A stretch of DNA of 64,000 bases from positions 89,558 to 153,557 of the forward strand of contig JAQWSU010000018.1 of assembly GCA_029243025.1 (NCBI GenBank), read 5' to 3'. How positions within the stretch are numbered: position 1 is the first letter of the stretch; each line of letters starts with the position of its first letter. The notes under the pieces were generated by a model, which was not told where the DNA came from, did no database searches, and was given only the letters and a program-made list of their open reading frames with translations. The translations under genes were made by a program, and so were the position numbers. The stretch comes from Pirellulaceae bacterium. Lineage in GTDB: Bacteria > Planctomycetota > Planctomycetia > Pirellulales > Pirellulaceae. Of this stretch, positions 27,483 to 36,577 are shown piece by piece.

Positions 27483-29435
27483 ATGCCGGGGACACCCCTG
27501 AACGAATCGCGACCCATTTTCAAATTAACCGCTCCCTTCCTTTTCGCTTGTGTCGCATTCCTACTAACTCCACTCACCGCATCCCATGCTGCGTCCGAAC
27601 TGGTACTCTCGCGTGAATTCCAGGTCAGTGCACTTCACAATATGCCGGGCCCCGATTCGCATCCTGGCTTACAGTTCCAACAAACAAATCACCTTGAGAA
27701 GAAGGCCTTCGAATGGCAGGTACAACTGCAAGCTCCTGCCGGCCAAGAATCGCCACTCTACCAGAATGTTAACTCCGCCAATTTCAGCGTAAGATTCCCG
27801 TCAACGAAAGGAGTAATCATTCACTGGAACCTGGGAAGCCATTCTCAAACGACAGATTTCCAGCCGCAATCGAAAGCTCTAGCCGTCAGCGAGCCATTCC
27901 TGCTGGAGTCTTTCGGCGGACGGTCCTCGGATGGTGTCATGCCTTATTTCAACCTCGCCACTGACGAGGGTGGACTCATCTTTGCTGTGGGATGGTCCGG
28001 CGACTGGAGAGCATCTTTCACGCTGCAGCCCAATGGAAAAATTCAGATTACAGCAGGACTCAAACGTTCGCGATTCAAACTGGATCGTGAGGAACACGTG
28101 AGGTTGCCCTCGGTACTCGCAATGAGTTACCGAGGATCTTGGATCGACGGACAAAATCAATTCCGCCGCCTCATGTTAAACCATTTCACACCACTGGGCC
28201 GAGCCCCGATGACCTTGATGCCGGTGGCAGCAAGCGTCCACGGCCTGCTTGGCTTCAACCTTACCACCGAGAAAAATCTCACCTTACTCGCTGATCACAT
28301 TGCCACATTAAAACTTCCAATCAATACATTCTGGTTGGATGCCGGATGGAATGAGGGCGGCTTTCCAGGCGGACAAGGTAACCCAAATGCCGATCCCATA
28401 CGATTCCCGCGTGGCTTAACGCCCGTGGGCAAAGCAGTCCGAGAGAAGGGCATGAAATTCCTCGCCTGGTTCGAGCCAGAACGCGTCATGCGAGGCAGTT
28501 GGCTCGACCGCGAACACCCCGATTGGTTACTCTCCCCGAGCAATACTCCTGCCGAACTGCGTTATATGGAAAAAGACGGGTTTCGCCTGCTCGATCTCGG
28601 CAATCCCGCTGCACGCCGATGGGCCATCGATCATATTTCCCAACAGCTCCGTGAGGCAGACATTTCGATTTATCGCCAAGACTTCAATCAATATCCAGCG
28701 TTCTTCTGGCACACCGACGAACGCCCAAATGAAGTCGGTCTTCGCGAAATTCGCTATGTGAACGGACTCTATGATTTCTTGGACACGTTGGCGCGACGAC
28801 ATCCAGAATTAATCATCGACAATTGCGCATCTGGAGGTAGACGCCTGGATTTCGAACTGATGCGTCGATCCGTCGTCTTGTGGCGGAGTGACAGTTGTTG
28901 GGGTGACAACTCGTTCCCTCGCAACGTCCAGGCCATGACGCATGGCTTGTCCCATTGGCTACCACTTCACGGCCTTGGAGCACATACAACCGATCAGATC
29001 GCGTTGCGAAGCGGAATGGGAACGTGTGGATCCTTTCCCGTGAACTTTCATAATCCGGACGCAGTGACAGCTCTGCGCAGACACCTGAAACGCTACCTGA
29101 AAGTACGTGCACTCTTTTCTGCCGACTTCTATCCATTGACCAAGTGGAGCGATGACCCCACAGACTGGCTCGGATTTCAGTTTCACGACTCGGCCAAAGA
29201 AGAAGGTATCATCCAACTTTTTTGTGGACCGAATCCGACCCAGCAAACCTATGAGCTCAAACCCCAAGCGCTCAATGCAAACAAGAATTATACAATCACC
29301 AACTGGGACAGCCCGAACGCGGTAATTAACTTGAGTGGCGATCAACTAAGCCGATCGGGAATACGATTCAGCGGCCGTGATGTCAATCAAGCCATTGTCC
29401 TCCATTACAGATCCCACACTCGCACCGCGAAGTAA
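27483..29435 (+). CDS. GH36-type alpha-galactosidase, secreted
   Basis: About 650 residues. The ATG at 27483 has AAGGA upstream and opens a signal peptide (ending LTPLTASHA). The frame is open to a TTG at 27375, but the extra residues are not signal-like. An N-terminal beta-sandwich (residues 40-240) precedes a TIM barrel with GH36 landmarks: FWLDAGWNEGG, FLAWFEPERVM, then YRQDFNQYP with the nucleophile Asp (about residue 400). Next comes NCASGGRRLD and the acid/base Asp in LWRSDSCWGD (about residue 470). A small C-terminal beta domain follows. The enzyme releases alpha-galactose from raffinose-family sugars or algal and plant galactans. It is exported, as expected for a polysaccharide scavenger, and stands alone. 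Confidence 0.9.
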   Translation: MPGTPLNESRPIFKLTAPFLFACVAFLLTPLTASHAASELVLSREFQVSALHNMPGPDSHPGLQFQQTNHLEKKAFEWQVQLQAPAGQESPLYQNVNSANFSVRFPSTKGVIIHWNLGSHSQTTDFQPQSKALAVSEPFLLESFGGRSSDGVMPYFNLATDEGGLIFAVGWSGDWRASFTLQPNGKIQITAGLKRSRFKLDREEHVRLPSVLAMSYRGSWIDGQNQFRRLMLNHFTPLGRAPMTLMPVAASVHGLLGFNLTTEKNLTLLADHIATLKLPINTFWLDAGWNEGGFPGGQGNPNADPIRFPRGLTPVGKAVREKGMKFLAWFEPERVMRGSWLDREHPDWLLSPSNTPAELRYMEKDGFRLLDLGNPAARRWAIDHISQQLREADISIYRQDFNQYPAFFWHTDERPNEVGLREIRYVNGLYDFLDTLARRHPELIIDNCASGGRRLDFELMRRSVVLWRSDSCWGDNSFPRNVQAMTHGLSHWLPLHGLGAHTTDQIALRSGMGTCGSFPVNFHNPDAVTALRRHLKRYLKVRALFSADFYPLTKWSDDPTDWLGFQFHDSAKEEGIIQLFCGPNPTQQTYELKPQALNANKNYTITNWDSPNAVINLSGDQLSRSGIRFSGRDVNQAIVLHYRSHTRTAK

Positions 29436-29457
29436 TCCTCTGCCGCAACAGAATTTC

Positions 29458-29504
29458 CGAGGCAATGTTTTTTGAAGTCGTACGATTTCAAACAATTCGC
29501 CTCG
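29458..29504 (+). terminator. possible hairpin after the alpha-galactosidase
   Basis: CGAGGC and GCCTCG flank a near-palindrome TTTGAAGTCGTACGATTTCA (29471-29490), about 20 bp past the stop. No clear T tail is present. It could be a terminator or a protein-binding site. Confidence 0.3.
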
Positions 29505-29797
29505 AAGTCACGGAGACACTTCGAAATCCGGCGATCACCGAAACGAAAGCTGCCTTCCCATACCTTCCCAACGGCTAAATAGAGCGATACAGTGCCTGAC
29601 GACACGACATGCTGAGCGTGTGCCCCTCAAGGAGCGCGCCGTAAACCTGTCGCTGGAGAGCCAACGCGCCCCTGCCCCAAATCTTTGGGCAGAAGTACAT
29701 TTCAACAACCTCGCTGCAAGTTAGACAGCCGTTGATTCCCAAAAGGCACGGCTCCCAAACCAATCATCAAAAAAATGGTGCAGTAATTCTGCTGTCT
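29505..29797. other. spacer downstream of two convergent units
   Basis: No gene was recognised. It separates the alpha-galactosidase from the end of the five-gene minus-strand operon. Confidence 0.3.
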
Positions 29798-30967
29798 TCA
29801 ATCCGAACAGGAGAAAAATCGCAAATAGAGTTCGCAGACAAAAATCAGTGCCAAAACCAAAACGACAAGTAAAGCGAGAGTTGAAAAAGGGACCATCGCG
29901 GTCCCTGAGAGAGTCGGCCTGGCAGGAGCAACGGTAATTGTGGAAATAAGATCGCCTTGGATCCACTCGGTCATCTGGTCAAATTGATCGAGCCCACCTG
30001 CGGCTACCTGACGCGGAGGTTCGTTCAAGTTGGTCTCATTAAACTCTAACGCACCGGCTGGAATGTGATAATCGAAGACCGTGTCGTCAACCTGGTTAAC
30101 GGCGCATTCCACGACTCGGGTCCGAGAAGTAATTTCCTCGCTGCCGCTATTTCCAGCTGGATCGTTTGACCTAAAAACCGTGTTTTCAATCACCCCTGGA
30201 ACCCAAATCTGATCTGAAAATTTCTCTTGTTCCAAAAGCCGATAGCGCTGAAGTCGCTGTCCTGTTTGTGCATCCGACAATTCTCGTTGCACCAAGCAAC
30301 CGGCTCGTTCGGTGTCGATCCACAAACAGTCGACACCGGGCTGTTCCAGCACATGACACCAGCGGCCATCGACCTGCTCCAGCTTTAATCGCAAATGAAG
30401 ATGTGTTTGTTTTGACAAGGCAACGTCTCTCAACACATATGGCAAATCTGCGTACCGAGGAGCTTCCCGGTCTGTCATTGGCCAATGTCCTGTCGCTAAA
30501 AAGAAAAATGCCGTCTGCAGACTACCTGGCAGTGGATCCTGCGGTTTAAGCGGTTGGCGAAAGAACATGCGATCCAACGGATATTCGTTGTAAACCTGAC
30601 CTTTTTGGACGTAAGCCCGCTGTCGGTGAGGGTCGAGTTTCCAGTTCATTGAGTCATGGCCGTGCGCCGAATCGTAAAAAAGAAAGTGCGGTGCTTTCGC
30701 ACAGAGCGCAACACGATAAAACGCGTTGGCATCGGCGAGGGCACGGTGTGCATATTCGCCAAGGCAACAGACGCGGATCGATTCGAGTTTTTGAGTCGTT
30801 TCCAGAATCTTTCTCTTCAGTGACTCAACGGTTTCCGTTGCAGAAGGTCTGTTAGAGATTGGCTGGTCTTCTGTCGGCGACCGCCCTTGACCGGCCACTT
30901 GATCAGTGCAGCACGCGACAAACAACAGCGAGACAAATCCGGCAAACAGGACGTTTTGGGCTATCAT
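29798..30967 (-). CDS. operon gene 5: membrane-anchored protein, paralogue of the C-half of gene 4
   Basis: About 389 residues from the ATG at 30967, chosen because GAGGTG lies 8 nt upstream and the product starts with a signal or lipoprotein-like peptide (MIAQNVLFAGFVSLLFVACC). The frame also opens at a TTG at 30994. A large extracytoplasmic part contains strand-like repeats with CLWIDTERAGCLVQRE and RLQRYRLLEQEKFSDQIWVP, and ends in a transmembrane helix (LALLVVLVLALIFVCELYL). The strand pattern YLDPE/LWIDTE...V-R-E...RLQR...W-P is shared with residues about 480-560 of gene 4, so the two are paralogous. The fold may be LolA-like, which is inference only. It lies 23 bp after gene 4. Confidence 0.6.
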   Translation of the reverse strand: MIAQNVLFAGFVSLLFVACCTDQVAGQGRSPTEDQPISNRPSATETVESLKRKILETTQKLESIRVCCLGEYAHRALADANAFYRVALCAKAPHFLFYDSAHGHDSMNWKLDPHRQRAYVQKGQVYNEYPLDRMFFRQPLKPQDPLPGSLQTAFFFLATGHWPMTDREAPRYADLPYVLRDVALSKQTHLHLRLKLEQVDGRWCHVLEQPGVDCLWIDTERAGCLVQRELSDAQTGQRLQRYRLLEQEKFSDQIWVPGVIENTVFRSNDPAGNSGSEEITSRTRVVECAVNQVDDTVFDYHIPAGALEFNETNLNEPPRQVAAGGLDQFDQMTEWIQGDLISTITVAPARPTLSGTAMVPFSTLALLVVLVLALIFVCELYLRFFSCSD

Positions 30968-30990
30968 GAAAATCACCTCGTTGGTGCGAA

Positions 30991-32922
30991 TCAAAAATGC
31001 AGGCTTGTTTTTTGGGTCAAACGTTGCCGTCCCAGGCGGACCAACAAGAGTAGATTGGCGATCACCAAAATCACCATCGCTCCACCCCAGAGGCTTGACG
31101 CCGCTGAAGACGGATTCGCAAATTCCCCCTCGAAACGATCAACCAGTTGGTCGAGCTCTTGCTCTTGCATCGAAACCACGTAATAGGGGATAGGTACATC
31201 TGCAGAGACGTTTGGATAAAGGCGTTCGTCGGCAATGCACAAGCCGCATTGTGAATCATTGAGTCGAAAGGTTTCCTCGGTACGCTCTAGCGCGAACTCA
31301 GCGAGAGTGATTCGCTCGATGTAAACAGGTTCGGCATGACTGTTACGGGTGATCGGCCATGGCGGCGAATGATGGATAATTCTAGCCCGTTGAGGCAACC
31401 AAAGGTCGGTGCCGCCAACCTTCCTGAAATCTGTCGCGAACGTGACTCTTTGCAGGCGATGACCTCGGTCTCGCTCCTCATGACGCACGAGAGCGTATCC
31501 CATTTCAGGATCCAGGTAAAAGCTGGATTGAGACTCGAAATCCTCAACGGAAACGTGAAGGTACGTTTGGCCACCGAGTTGAATGGATTGGCAATCGGTG
31601 TTAGCTGATTCGGAGTCGATCGCCAACAAAACCAAAGATCTGCAACCACTGATTCCGTGATCCGCTTGAAACTCAGGAATTCGAAAACCGGCCGCCCTCG
31701 GAAAGCTGACTTCGATCTCTGAAATGGTTTCTCTCGGATCCATCCGTTCAAGCGGACGAATGTGCAGGAATTTGGGCGGGCTTCCTACCGCCCTTGCTTT
31801 GGCTGTAAATAAACAGAATCCGTCAAACGCAGATTCCCGAAACCGTCTTTCGGGTTTGCCGAACTGCCAAGTATCTTGCTGGAGTTTTGATTCGTGGAAA
31901 AAGGCGGATAAATGATAACAGCCTTCTGCAAAGCGATACTCAAAAAAACTTTCCAGCCAGAAACCGGGATCGACCTGCTGCTTGATCGACTGTTGCAAGT
32001 CGGACTGATTAGTGAGGAGTTCTCGTTGGCAGCTCCACTTCACTTGAAAAACGTCAAGCTGTTTGGCGTTGTGTCTCAATTGATGACCTACAGTGCTCGG
32101 TAGCTCATTACAAAATCCGTCGGCGGGGTCGATCAACAGGAACCCGCTCAAGAAAAGTATGGTAACGAGCGGTTTCCTCTCGGCAATCAAGCCGTTTGGG
32201 AGCGTGGCGGCACGTTTCCCCGAAAACCTTCGAAAACGAAATCCAAGGTAAAGTGCAAAAATGAAACCGCTAAGGGCGACGGCCAGGTAAGTCATTGCAG
32301 GCGACGAATAAGACGAGTCTATTACCAACATATGCCCAGTCCAGTGTCGCAAGAAGTCGTCGAGGCTGACTTCGTTCCATGTCATCTCGCTTCCGCTTGC
32401 CATGCGAACCTGTTGTTGTTCGGTGATGCAATAGACAACGTGGAACCCACTCTGTCGTCCACGGCCATTGTCAAGCAATACGATTGCTGGAAGTTGGAGC
32501 TCCTTAATCGATTCCACCGATGTCATCACTGGCTTTACAATGGCACAAGGTAAGCCTTTGGCGATCGACCGTTTTTTTAGATCTGTGAGGCTTGGCTTTT
32601 CTTTCAGAGAATCTCGTAAGACCTGGTAGTCAGCCGAGACACCATGCAATTTCCAAAATAAAAACAAACTGTTGACGCCATCGTGTTGAGGTGAACGCCA
32701 CGCGGATCGGTCGTCTGAGGAGACGTGGCTTCTGTGTTCATCGGCGTTCGCAAATGATCCACTTTCGTCGTAATGACCTTTCCCAAAGAACACGCTACCG
32801 ATGAAGGCGCAGCTAAAAACGACAAATCGCTGCGCGCGAATTCTCAAGGTTCGAATTCGGACGATCGACGGATGCTGATCTCGCTCAGACCCAAGCTTTT
32901 CTTTTTCATTCGATCCATACAT
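30991..32922 (-). CDS. operon gene 4: degenerate C39-like domain fused to a second domain
   Basis: 643 residues, ATG at 32922 with GGAGG 13 nt upstream, overlapping the end of gene 3 by 17 bp. After a basic N-terminus and a hydrophobic helix (near residues 33-47), residues about 80-210 align with gene 3's C39-like peptidase. HDGVNSLFLFWKLHG corresponds to ACGFNCLYLLLRLSH, and GFHVVYCI to GHYYLLT. The position of the catalytic Cys is Asp here, so the domain cannot act as a thiol peptidase. Next come a helix (PAMTYLAVALSGFIFALYLG), another hydrophobic stretch (TILFLSGFLLI), a long beta-rich extracytoplasmic domain, and a C-terminal membrane helix (MVILVIANLLLLVRLG). The second domain is paralogous to gene 5. 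A binding or chaperone role for the precursor is possible. Confidence 0.6.
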   Translation of the reverse strand: MYGSNEKEKLGSERDQHPSIVRIRTLRIRAQRFVVFSCAFIGSVFFGKGHYDESGSFANADEHRSHVSSDDRSAWRSPQHDGVNSLFLFWKLHGVSADYQVLRDSLKEKPSLTDLKKRSIAKGLPCAIVKPVMTSVESIKELQLPAIVLLDNGRGRQSGFHVVYCITEQQQVRMASGSEMTWNEVSLDDFLRHWTGHMLVIDSSYSSPAMTYLAVALSGFIFALYLGFRFRRFSGKRAATLPNGLIAERKPLVTILFLSGFLLIDPADGFCNELPSTVGHQLRHNAKQLDVFQVKWSCQRELLTNQSDLQQSIKQQVDPGFWLESFFEYRFAEGCYHLSAFFHESKLQQDTWQFGKPERRFRESAFDGFCLFTAKARAVGSPPKFLHIRPLERMDPRETISEIEVSFPRAAGFRIPEFQADHGISGCRSLVLLAIDSESANTDCQSIQLGGQTYLHVSVEDFESQSSFYLDPEMGYALVRHEERDRGHRLQRVTFATDFRKVGGTDLWLPQRARIIHHSPPWPITRNSHAEPVYIERITLAEFALERTEETFRLNDSQCGLCIADERLYPNVSADVPIPYYVVSMQEQELDQLVDRFEGEFANPSSAASSLWGGAMVILVIANLLLLVRLGRQRLTQKTSLHF

Positions 32923-33631
32923 TTACCGATTGATACCTCCAATAAACGGCGACCGTCAGAAGTGTCAAAGAAACCGTCAACGCGATTAATAGCCACCTCC
33001 CCGTCGAGAACGGGCGACTTGGCACAAACACGGCTTGAATCCAATTCGGATTAATGTCAGCTGTCGACAAAAGCACGCATTCCCCTGTCGTTCCATCGAT
33101 CAGTTCGATATTTTCGGAAGAGGCACGGGTCAACAAGTAGTAATGCCCGACTTGGCTGAAATCAGGAGCCGCTCGTCCCATCTCAACGTCGCCTAATTCG
33201 TCAATCACCTGGGAATCGACGAGGAGAATCAGCGGCATTTCAAATTGCTGCAGCTCCGAAGCACTGGCTCGAACAATCGTTCCTGGCACTCCGAATTCCT
33301 GGCTAGCCTGCTTCAGACTCAGAAAGCTGTTACCTGTGTCGGAAATAGTCAAAGAGTGCTCTAACTGTTCGGTGTCAATCTCTTTGTGGGATAACCGCAA
33401 TAGAAGGTAAAGACAATTAAAGCCGCATGCAGCCCGACGGCGCGCTAATTGAGCAGCAGCCTCAGTTGAATTGGCGGTTTTTGTTTCACCAGACGCTTGG
33501 CTGCCCTGCAAAGTGGAGCTCGCGCTTCCCAAACATGGAAGCGCGAGGAGAGTCACTAAAGTGAGGGTCACTCCAGTGAGAGTCCAAATGAAACGGTGCA
33601 ACGAGAAAGAACTTATCATGGTTATGGGCAT
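32906..33631 (-). CDS. operon gene 3: membrane-anchored C39-like cysteine peptidase
   Basis: 241 residues. A signal or anchor helix (residues 14-36) precedes a peptidase C39-type domain. The nucleophile block is RRRAACGFNCLYLLLRL (Cys about 69), the His lies in QVGHYYLLT (His about 163), and the Asp in IELIDGTTG (Asp about 179). This is the order C-H-D of bacteriocin leader peptidases. A C-terminal helix (WLLIALTVSLTLLTVAVYW) follows with only a few residues after it, so the catalytic domain faces the periplasm. In classical systems the C39 domain is cytosolic and fused to an ABC exporter. Here there is neither ATPase nor exporter. The start overlaps gene 2's stop by 10 bp, indicating translational coupling with the small GG-leader protein it probably cleaves. 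An alternative ATG lies 12 bp downstream. Confidence 0.7.
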   Translation of the reverse strand: MPITMISSFSLHRFIWTLTGVTLTLVTLLALPCLGSASSTLQGSQASGETKTANSTEAAAQLARRRAACGFNCLYLLLRLSHKEIDTEQLEHSLTISDTGNSFLSLKQASQEFGVPGTIVRASASELQQFEMPLILLVDSQVIDELGDVEMGRAAPDFSQVGHYYLLTRASSENIELIDGTTGECVLLSTADINPNWIQAVFVPSRPFSTGRWLLIALTVSLTLLTVAVYWRYQSVNVWIE

Positions 33632-34065
33632 GTCGGGACAGGCCGGACCGGGACGACGTTAATATCGCCGACGCAACCCGGAGTTGTGGCGATCTTGATG
33701 CAACGTCCGCCGAAAGCATAGCGGGCTCCGGCAACACGGCAATTGTCAGGAATGGCTCCGCCGCAGGCCGTTACTCCGGCAAAGTATCTTGTGCCACAGT
33801 TGATGCCCGTCATTATGTTAGCCCGTTGCGCGTTGGGACAAACTTGACGGCCCCATTTCCCACCGGGCTTGGCGAAGTAGGCAGAGCACCGTCCCTTTCT
33901 TAATCTGACACAGAGGTCACCACCCACCAGTTGATCGGCGTCTTCGTCTAACACCTGATTCGCCAAGGAGCTACTGACTGCACTGGCATGAATTACCGCA
34001 TAGGACAGCCCGAAGACGGCGAACGATAGAATTGAAACAACGAAGTAACGATTTGTTTTAAACAC
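33622..34065 (-). CDS. operon gene 2: small Cys-rich secreted protein with a double-glycine leader site
   Basis: 147 residues from a GTG at 34065 with AAGGAG 6 nt upstream. Residues 1-29 are a Sec-type signal (YFVVSILSFAVFGLSYAVI, then HASA). Residues 30-49 read VSSSLANQVLDEDADQLVGG, which matches the pattern of double-glycine leaders (hydrophobic and acidic residues ahead of GG) cut by C39 peptidases. The following 98 residues hold nine cysteines and a basic, glycine-rich composition, ending in a short Val/Pro-rich tail. A disulfide-bonded secreted peptide is likely: bacteriocin, signal or structural. No known family was recognised. Its coupling to a C39-like peptidase gene is the main support. 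Confidence 0.65.
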   Translation of the reverse strand: MFKTNRYFVVSILSFAVFGLSYAVIHASAVSSSLANQVLDEDADQLVGGDLCVRLRKGRCSAYFAKPGGKWGRQVCPNAQRANIMTGINCGTRYFAGVTACGGAIPDNCRVAGARYAFGGRCIKIATTPGCVGDINVVPVRPVPTCP

Positions 34066-34101
34066 CTGAAACTCCTTACCAATGAGATTTGAAAAAAGAC
34101 G

Positions 34102-35286
34102 TCATTGCGACAGTGAAGACTGAACGACAAAAATCATGTGAGTGTACGGGCAGACCTCCTCCCAAAAAGTTTGTTCGGTTGCGGTTGCGAGATGTGCCGA
34201 AAGCCAGGTTCCAGCACGACGTAATTGATAATCGGAAGCCAAGAGATCTTCCGGTAAATACATCAGCCATTCGGCCATATGGCCCGTAATCAACACTTGA
34301 CTGCTAACTGAGATTAGCTGTCTGTCATCAGCCGGGCGATCACGCCACCAATCAAGATTCCAAGTACCTTCCAGTTTCTGATTTTTACAGGCAACTCTTA
34401 CAGCATTCTGAATGTATTCGACCAACCTCTGGCGTGTTTTCTCACTTAACACAGGTGTCACTCGGTCAGCCCGAAGCAGCAGGGTTAACGCGTAAAACAC
34501 ATGGGTTCCGCCACAGCTCAGCTGATCAAGCGGGCGATCCATCATGGCCTTAGCTAGATCGTCAAAAGAGAATTCCATTCCATATCGATTTTCCCACCGC
34601 TTCCTGGGCGGGAGATAGGAGGTGTAAGCAACGGTCGTCCAAGCAAGCTCTTGTTGATCCAAATGAAAATTTGCCAGGGAATCTCGTAATACGTCTCGCA
34701 GAGAATAGGTTTTGTCATCAAGAACAAGAGGTTGCGAAAGTTCCGCCCCGAGTTCAGCCAACATGGCCAGGCATTGATCGCGGTGAGACTCATCGGCAGC
34801 ATGCCCGATCGCTCCCTCTTTCGTGGGAAATCGCAAGCCGTAACGCGTGGGTGTAAAACTCGCGTCGCCTAAATACCTTTTGGTCAGATCCCCATTAAAG
34901 ATTAGTTCTCGCAGCAACACCTCCTGTCGTTCCTCCGCCTTGACGATCACGATGGTGCCGTCCCAGCCAAGTAGCTTCAGTAAATGCAAACAGAGGGAAG
35001 GATCTGGAAAACTGTCCGGCGGTAAGACAAAACTCGCCTCGCCTCGAGCGAGCAACGCCAAATCGGAGGACGGTTGAGGCAAGTGAACTCGGTTCACGAC
35101 GTCGAACAATACGGGTGTTTCTCTCGCGTCGTCCGTCAAATTCAGCGTGGCATCCGAGGACGTTTTTGGCGGGGAATCCGGGGACGTCAGCAAGGCTCCG
35201 TCGACGCAACAAAAACGCCAACTCCACCACGCTGCTAAGAATACGAACCCTAGAATTGACGCGTTTCTTACCAACACCACTTCCAC
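34102..35286 (-). CDS. operon gene 1: membrane-anchored alpha/alpha-toroid-like protein
   Basis: 394 residues, starting at a GTG (35286, 35280 or 35277; none is clearly best). An N-terminal helix (ASILGFVFLAAWWSWRF) anchors it to the membrane. The rest is largely helical with repeated small motifs such as SCGGTHVFYALTLLLRAD, RQRLVEYIQNAVRVACKN and VLITGHMAEWLMYLPEDLL. These resemble the helix pairs of six-hairpin or prenyltransferase/squalene-cyclase toroids. No catalytic residue can be named. It is the first gene of the operon, 36 bp ahead of the GG-leader protein. Modification or sensing of the product is conceivable but unproven. Confidence 0.6.
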   Translation of the reverse strand: MEVVLVRNASILGFVFLAAWWSWRFCCVDGALLTSPDSPPKTSSDATLNLTDDARETPVLFDVVNRVHLPQPSSDLALLARGEASFVLPPDSFPDPSLCLHLLKLLGWDGTIVIVKAEERQEVLLRELIFNGDLTKRYLGDASFTPTRYGLRFPTKEGAIGHAADESHRDQCLAMLAELGAELSQPLVLDDKTYSLRDVLRDSLANFHLDQQELAWTTVAYTSYLPPRKRWENRYGMEFSFDDLAKAMMDRPLDQLSCGGTHVFYALTLLLRADRVTPVLSEKTRQRLVEYIQNAVRVACKNQKLEGTWNLDWWRDRPADDRQLISVSSQVLITGHMAEWLMYLPEDLLASDYQLRRAGTWLSAHLATATEQTFWEEVCPYTHMIFVVQSSLSQ

Positions 35287-36577
35287 CTCAACATCGAGTT
35301 GGGATCAGCTGGAAAATCAAAGCTGCCAAATGCATCACGGTGAGGAAAACTTTTGACGCACCGAACTAATGTTCTGCGCACCCACTTTGGACAACTAAGC
35401 TTCCTCTCTTACCAAGGCCCCGGAAAAAGGGACGAGAGAACAAGTGCGTTGCACGAAGAAGTCAATTCTCGTGACGGCGTCCGCCAACAAAAAATAAATT
35501 AAATAGAAATTTCTTCCCTGCGTTGGAAGCGCCCTCGCTTTCCAAAGCTGAAACCGCGACGTAATGTGGCCGGTCGCCATTACTTAACGAAATCGGATTC
35601 GAACGCGTGCTACTTTGCCACCTACCAACTTAAGGGCCTCACAGGACGGAAACAGCGGATAAAGGTTGGCCATGCCTGGCGCGCAGCATAGGTTGTGTTT
35701 TCCAATTACGAATTTGACACAGATACGGTGTTTAAAACGGCTGAATTTCATGAGCCGATTTTTTGGCGGCACGTTCGTTGAACTGATAGAACTTTTGATT
35801 CCCAACCGATGAGTAACGATGCATTCGGTGACCGAGTAAACGTTGCATTTAAGTTGGGCGAAGATATTGCTCAATCGGGAGATATTCGAGTCGGTAAGGC
35901 TGGCTGTGAACAAGCAAAAGCAGAGTCGCTATTTCCCCAAAACACCCAAGTCGAAGGGCCGGTTGTTTCAAGTAAAAGCGGGGTATAACTGGAAATCGAT
36001 ATTCTGCGTTTAACGAGATAAAGGAGGCGTGTTACAAATATCCAAGCCCCACTCAAGCGCGAAAGCCGCCATTTGGGATGCCTCGTCGGCATTCATAGGC
36101 AGCGAGTGATGCCGGCGACGATCAGGGTGATCACGTTGTTGATTCCGGTCGTCTCGTCGATAGGAAATGGTCGCCGTGCTCGCCACTCGTTTTTTTCTCC
36201 GAACAGGCCATTCACAAATAATAAACAAGTCTTATTCATTAAGATTACGTAGCCTGTTTGCGACCGAAAAGGTGTGGATCGTTGGTGTCTGCCAGCCTCT
36301 CCCTGAGACCAGATCGATTTCTGTCCCATTAGGTGCTGCGGCGTACGCCCTCAATCCTCGATATGTTAGAGGGGACAATTTTTTTATCCTTGGGATTAAG
36401 TTCTGTGAACTGTGAGAGATTTATGAGAAAGAATACCTTGTCCGCTATGACCTATAAAATCATGTAATCCTATCATGGGAGACCCACATGTGACCTATTG
36501 GCCACATCTGGCTTAAAACAAAACCAGGCAGCTACCACAAAGTATGCGAGCGTTATCGCCTATTTGCCGAAACCGTA
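35287..36577. other. long non-coding or decayed stretch upstream of the operon
   Basis: Contains the promoter side of the minus-strand operon (near 35290-35380) and then several short frames on the minus strand (35395-36329) with no recognisable domain. The sequence becomes markedly A+T-richer from about 36.2 kb, which fits the border of a foreign island. No confident promoter or gene was found. Confidence 0.35.
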
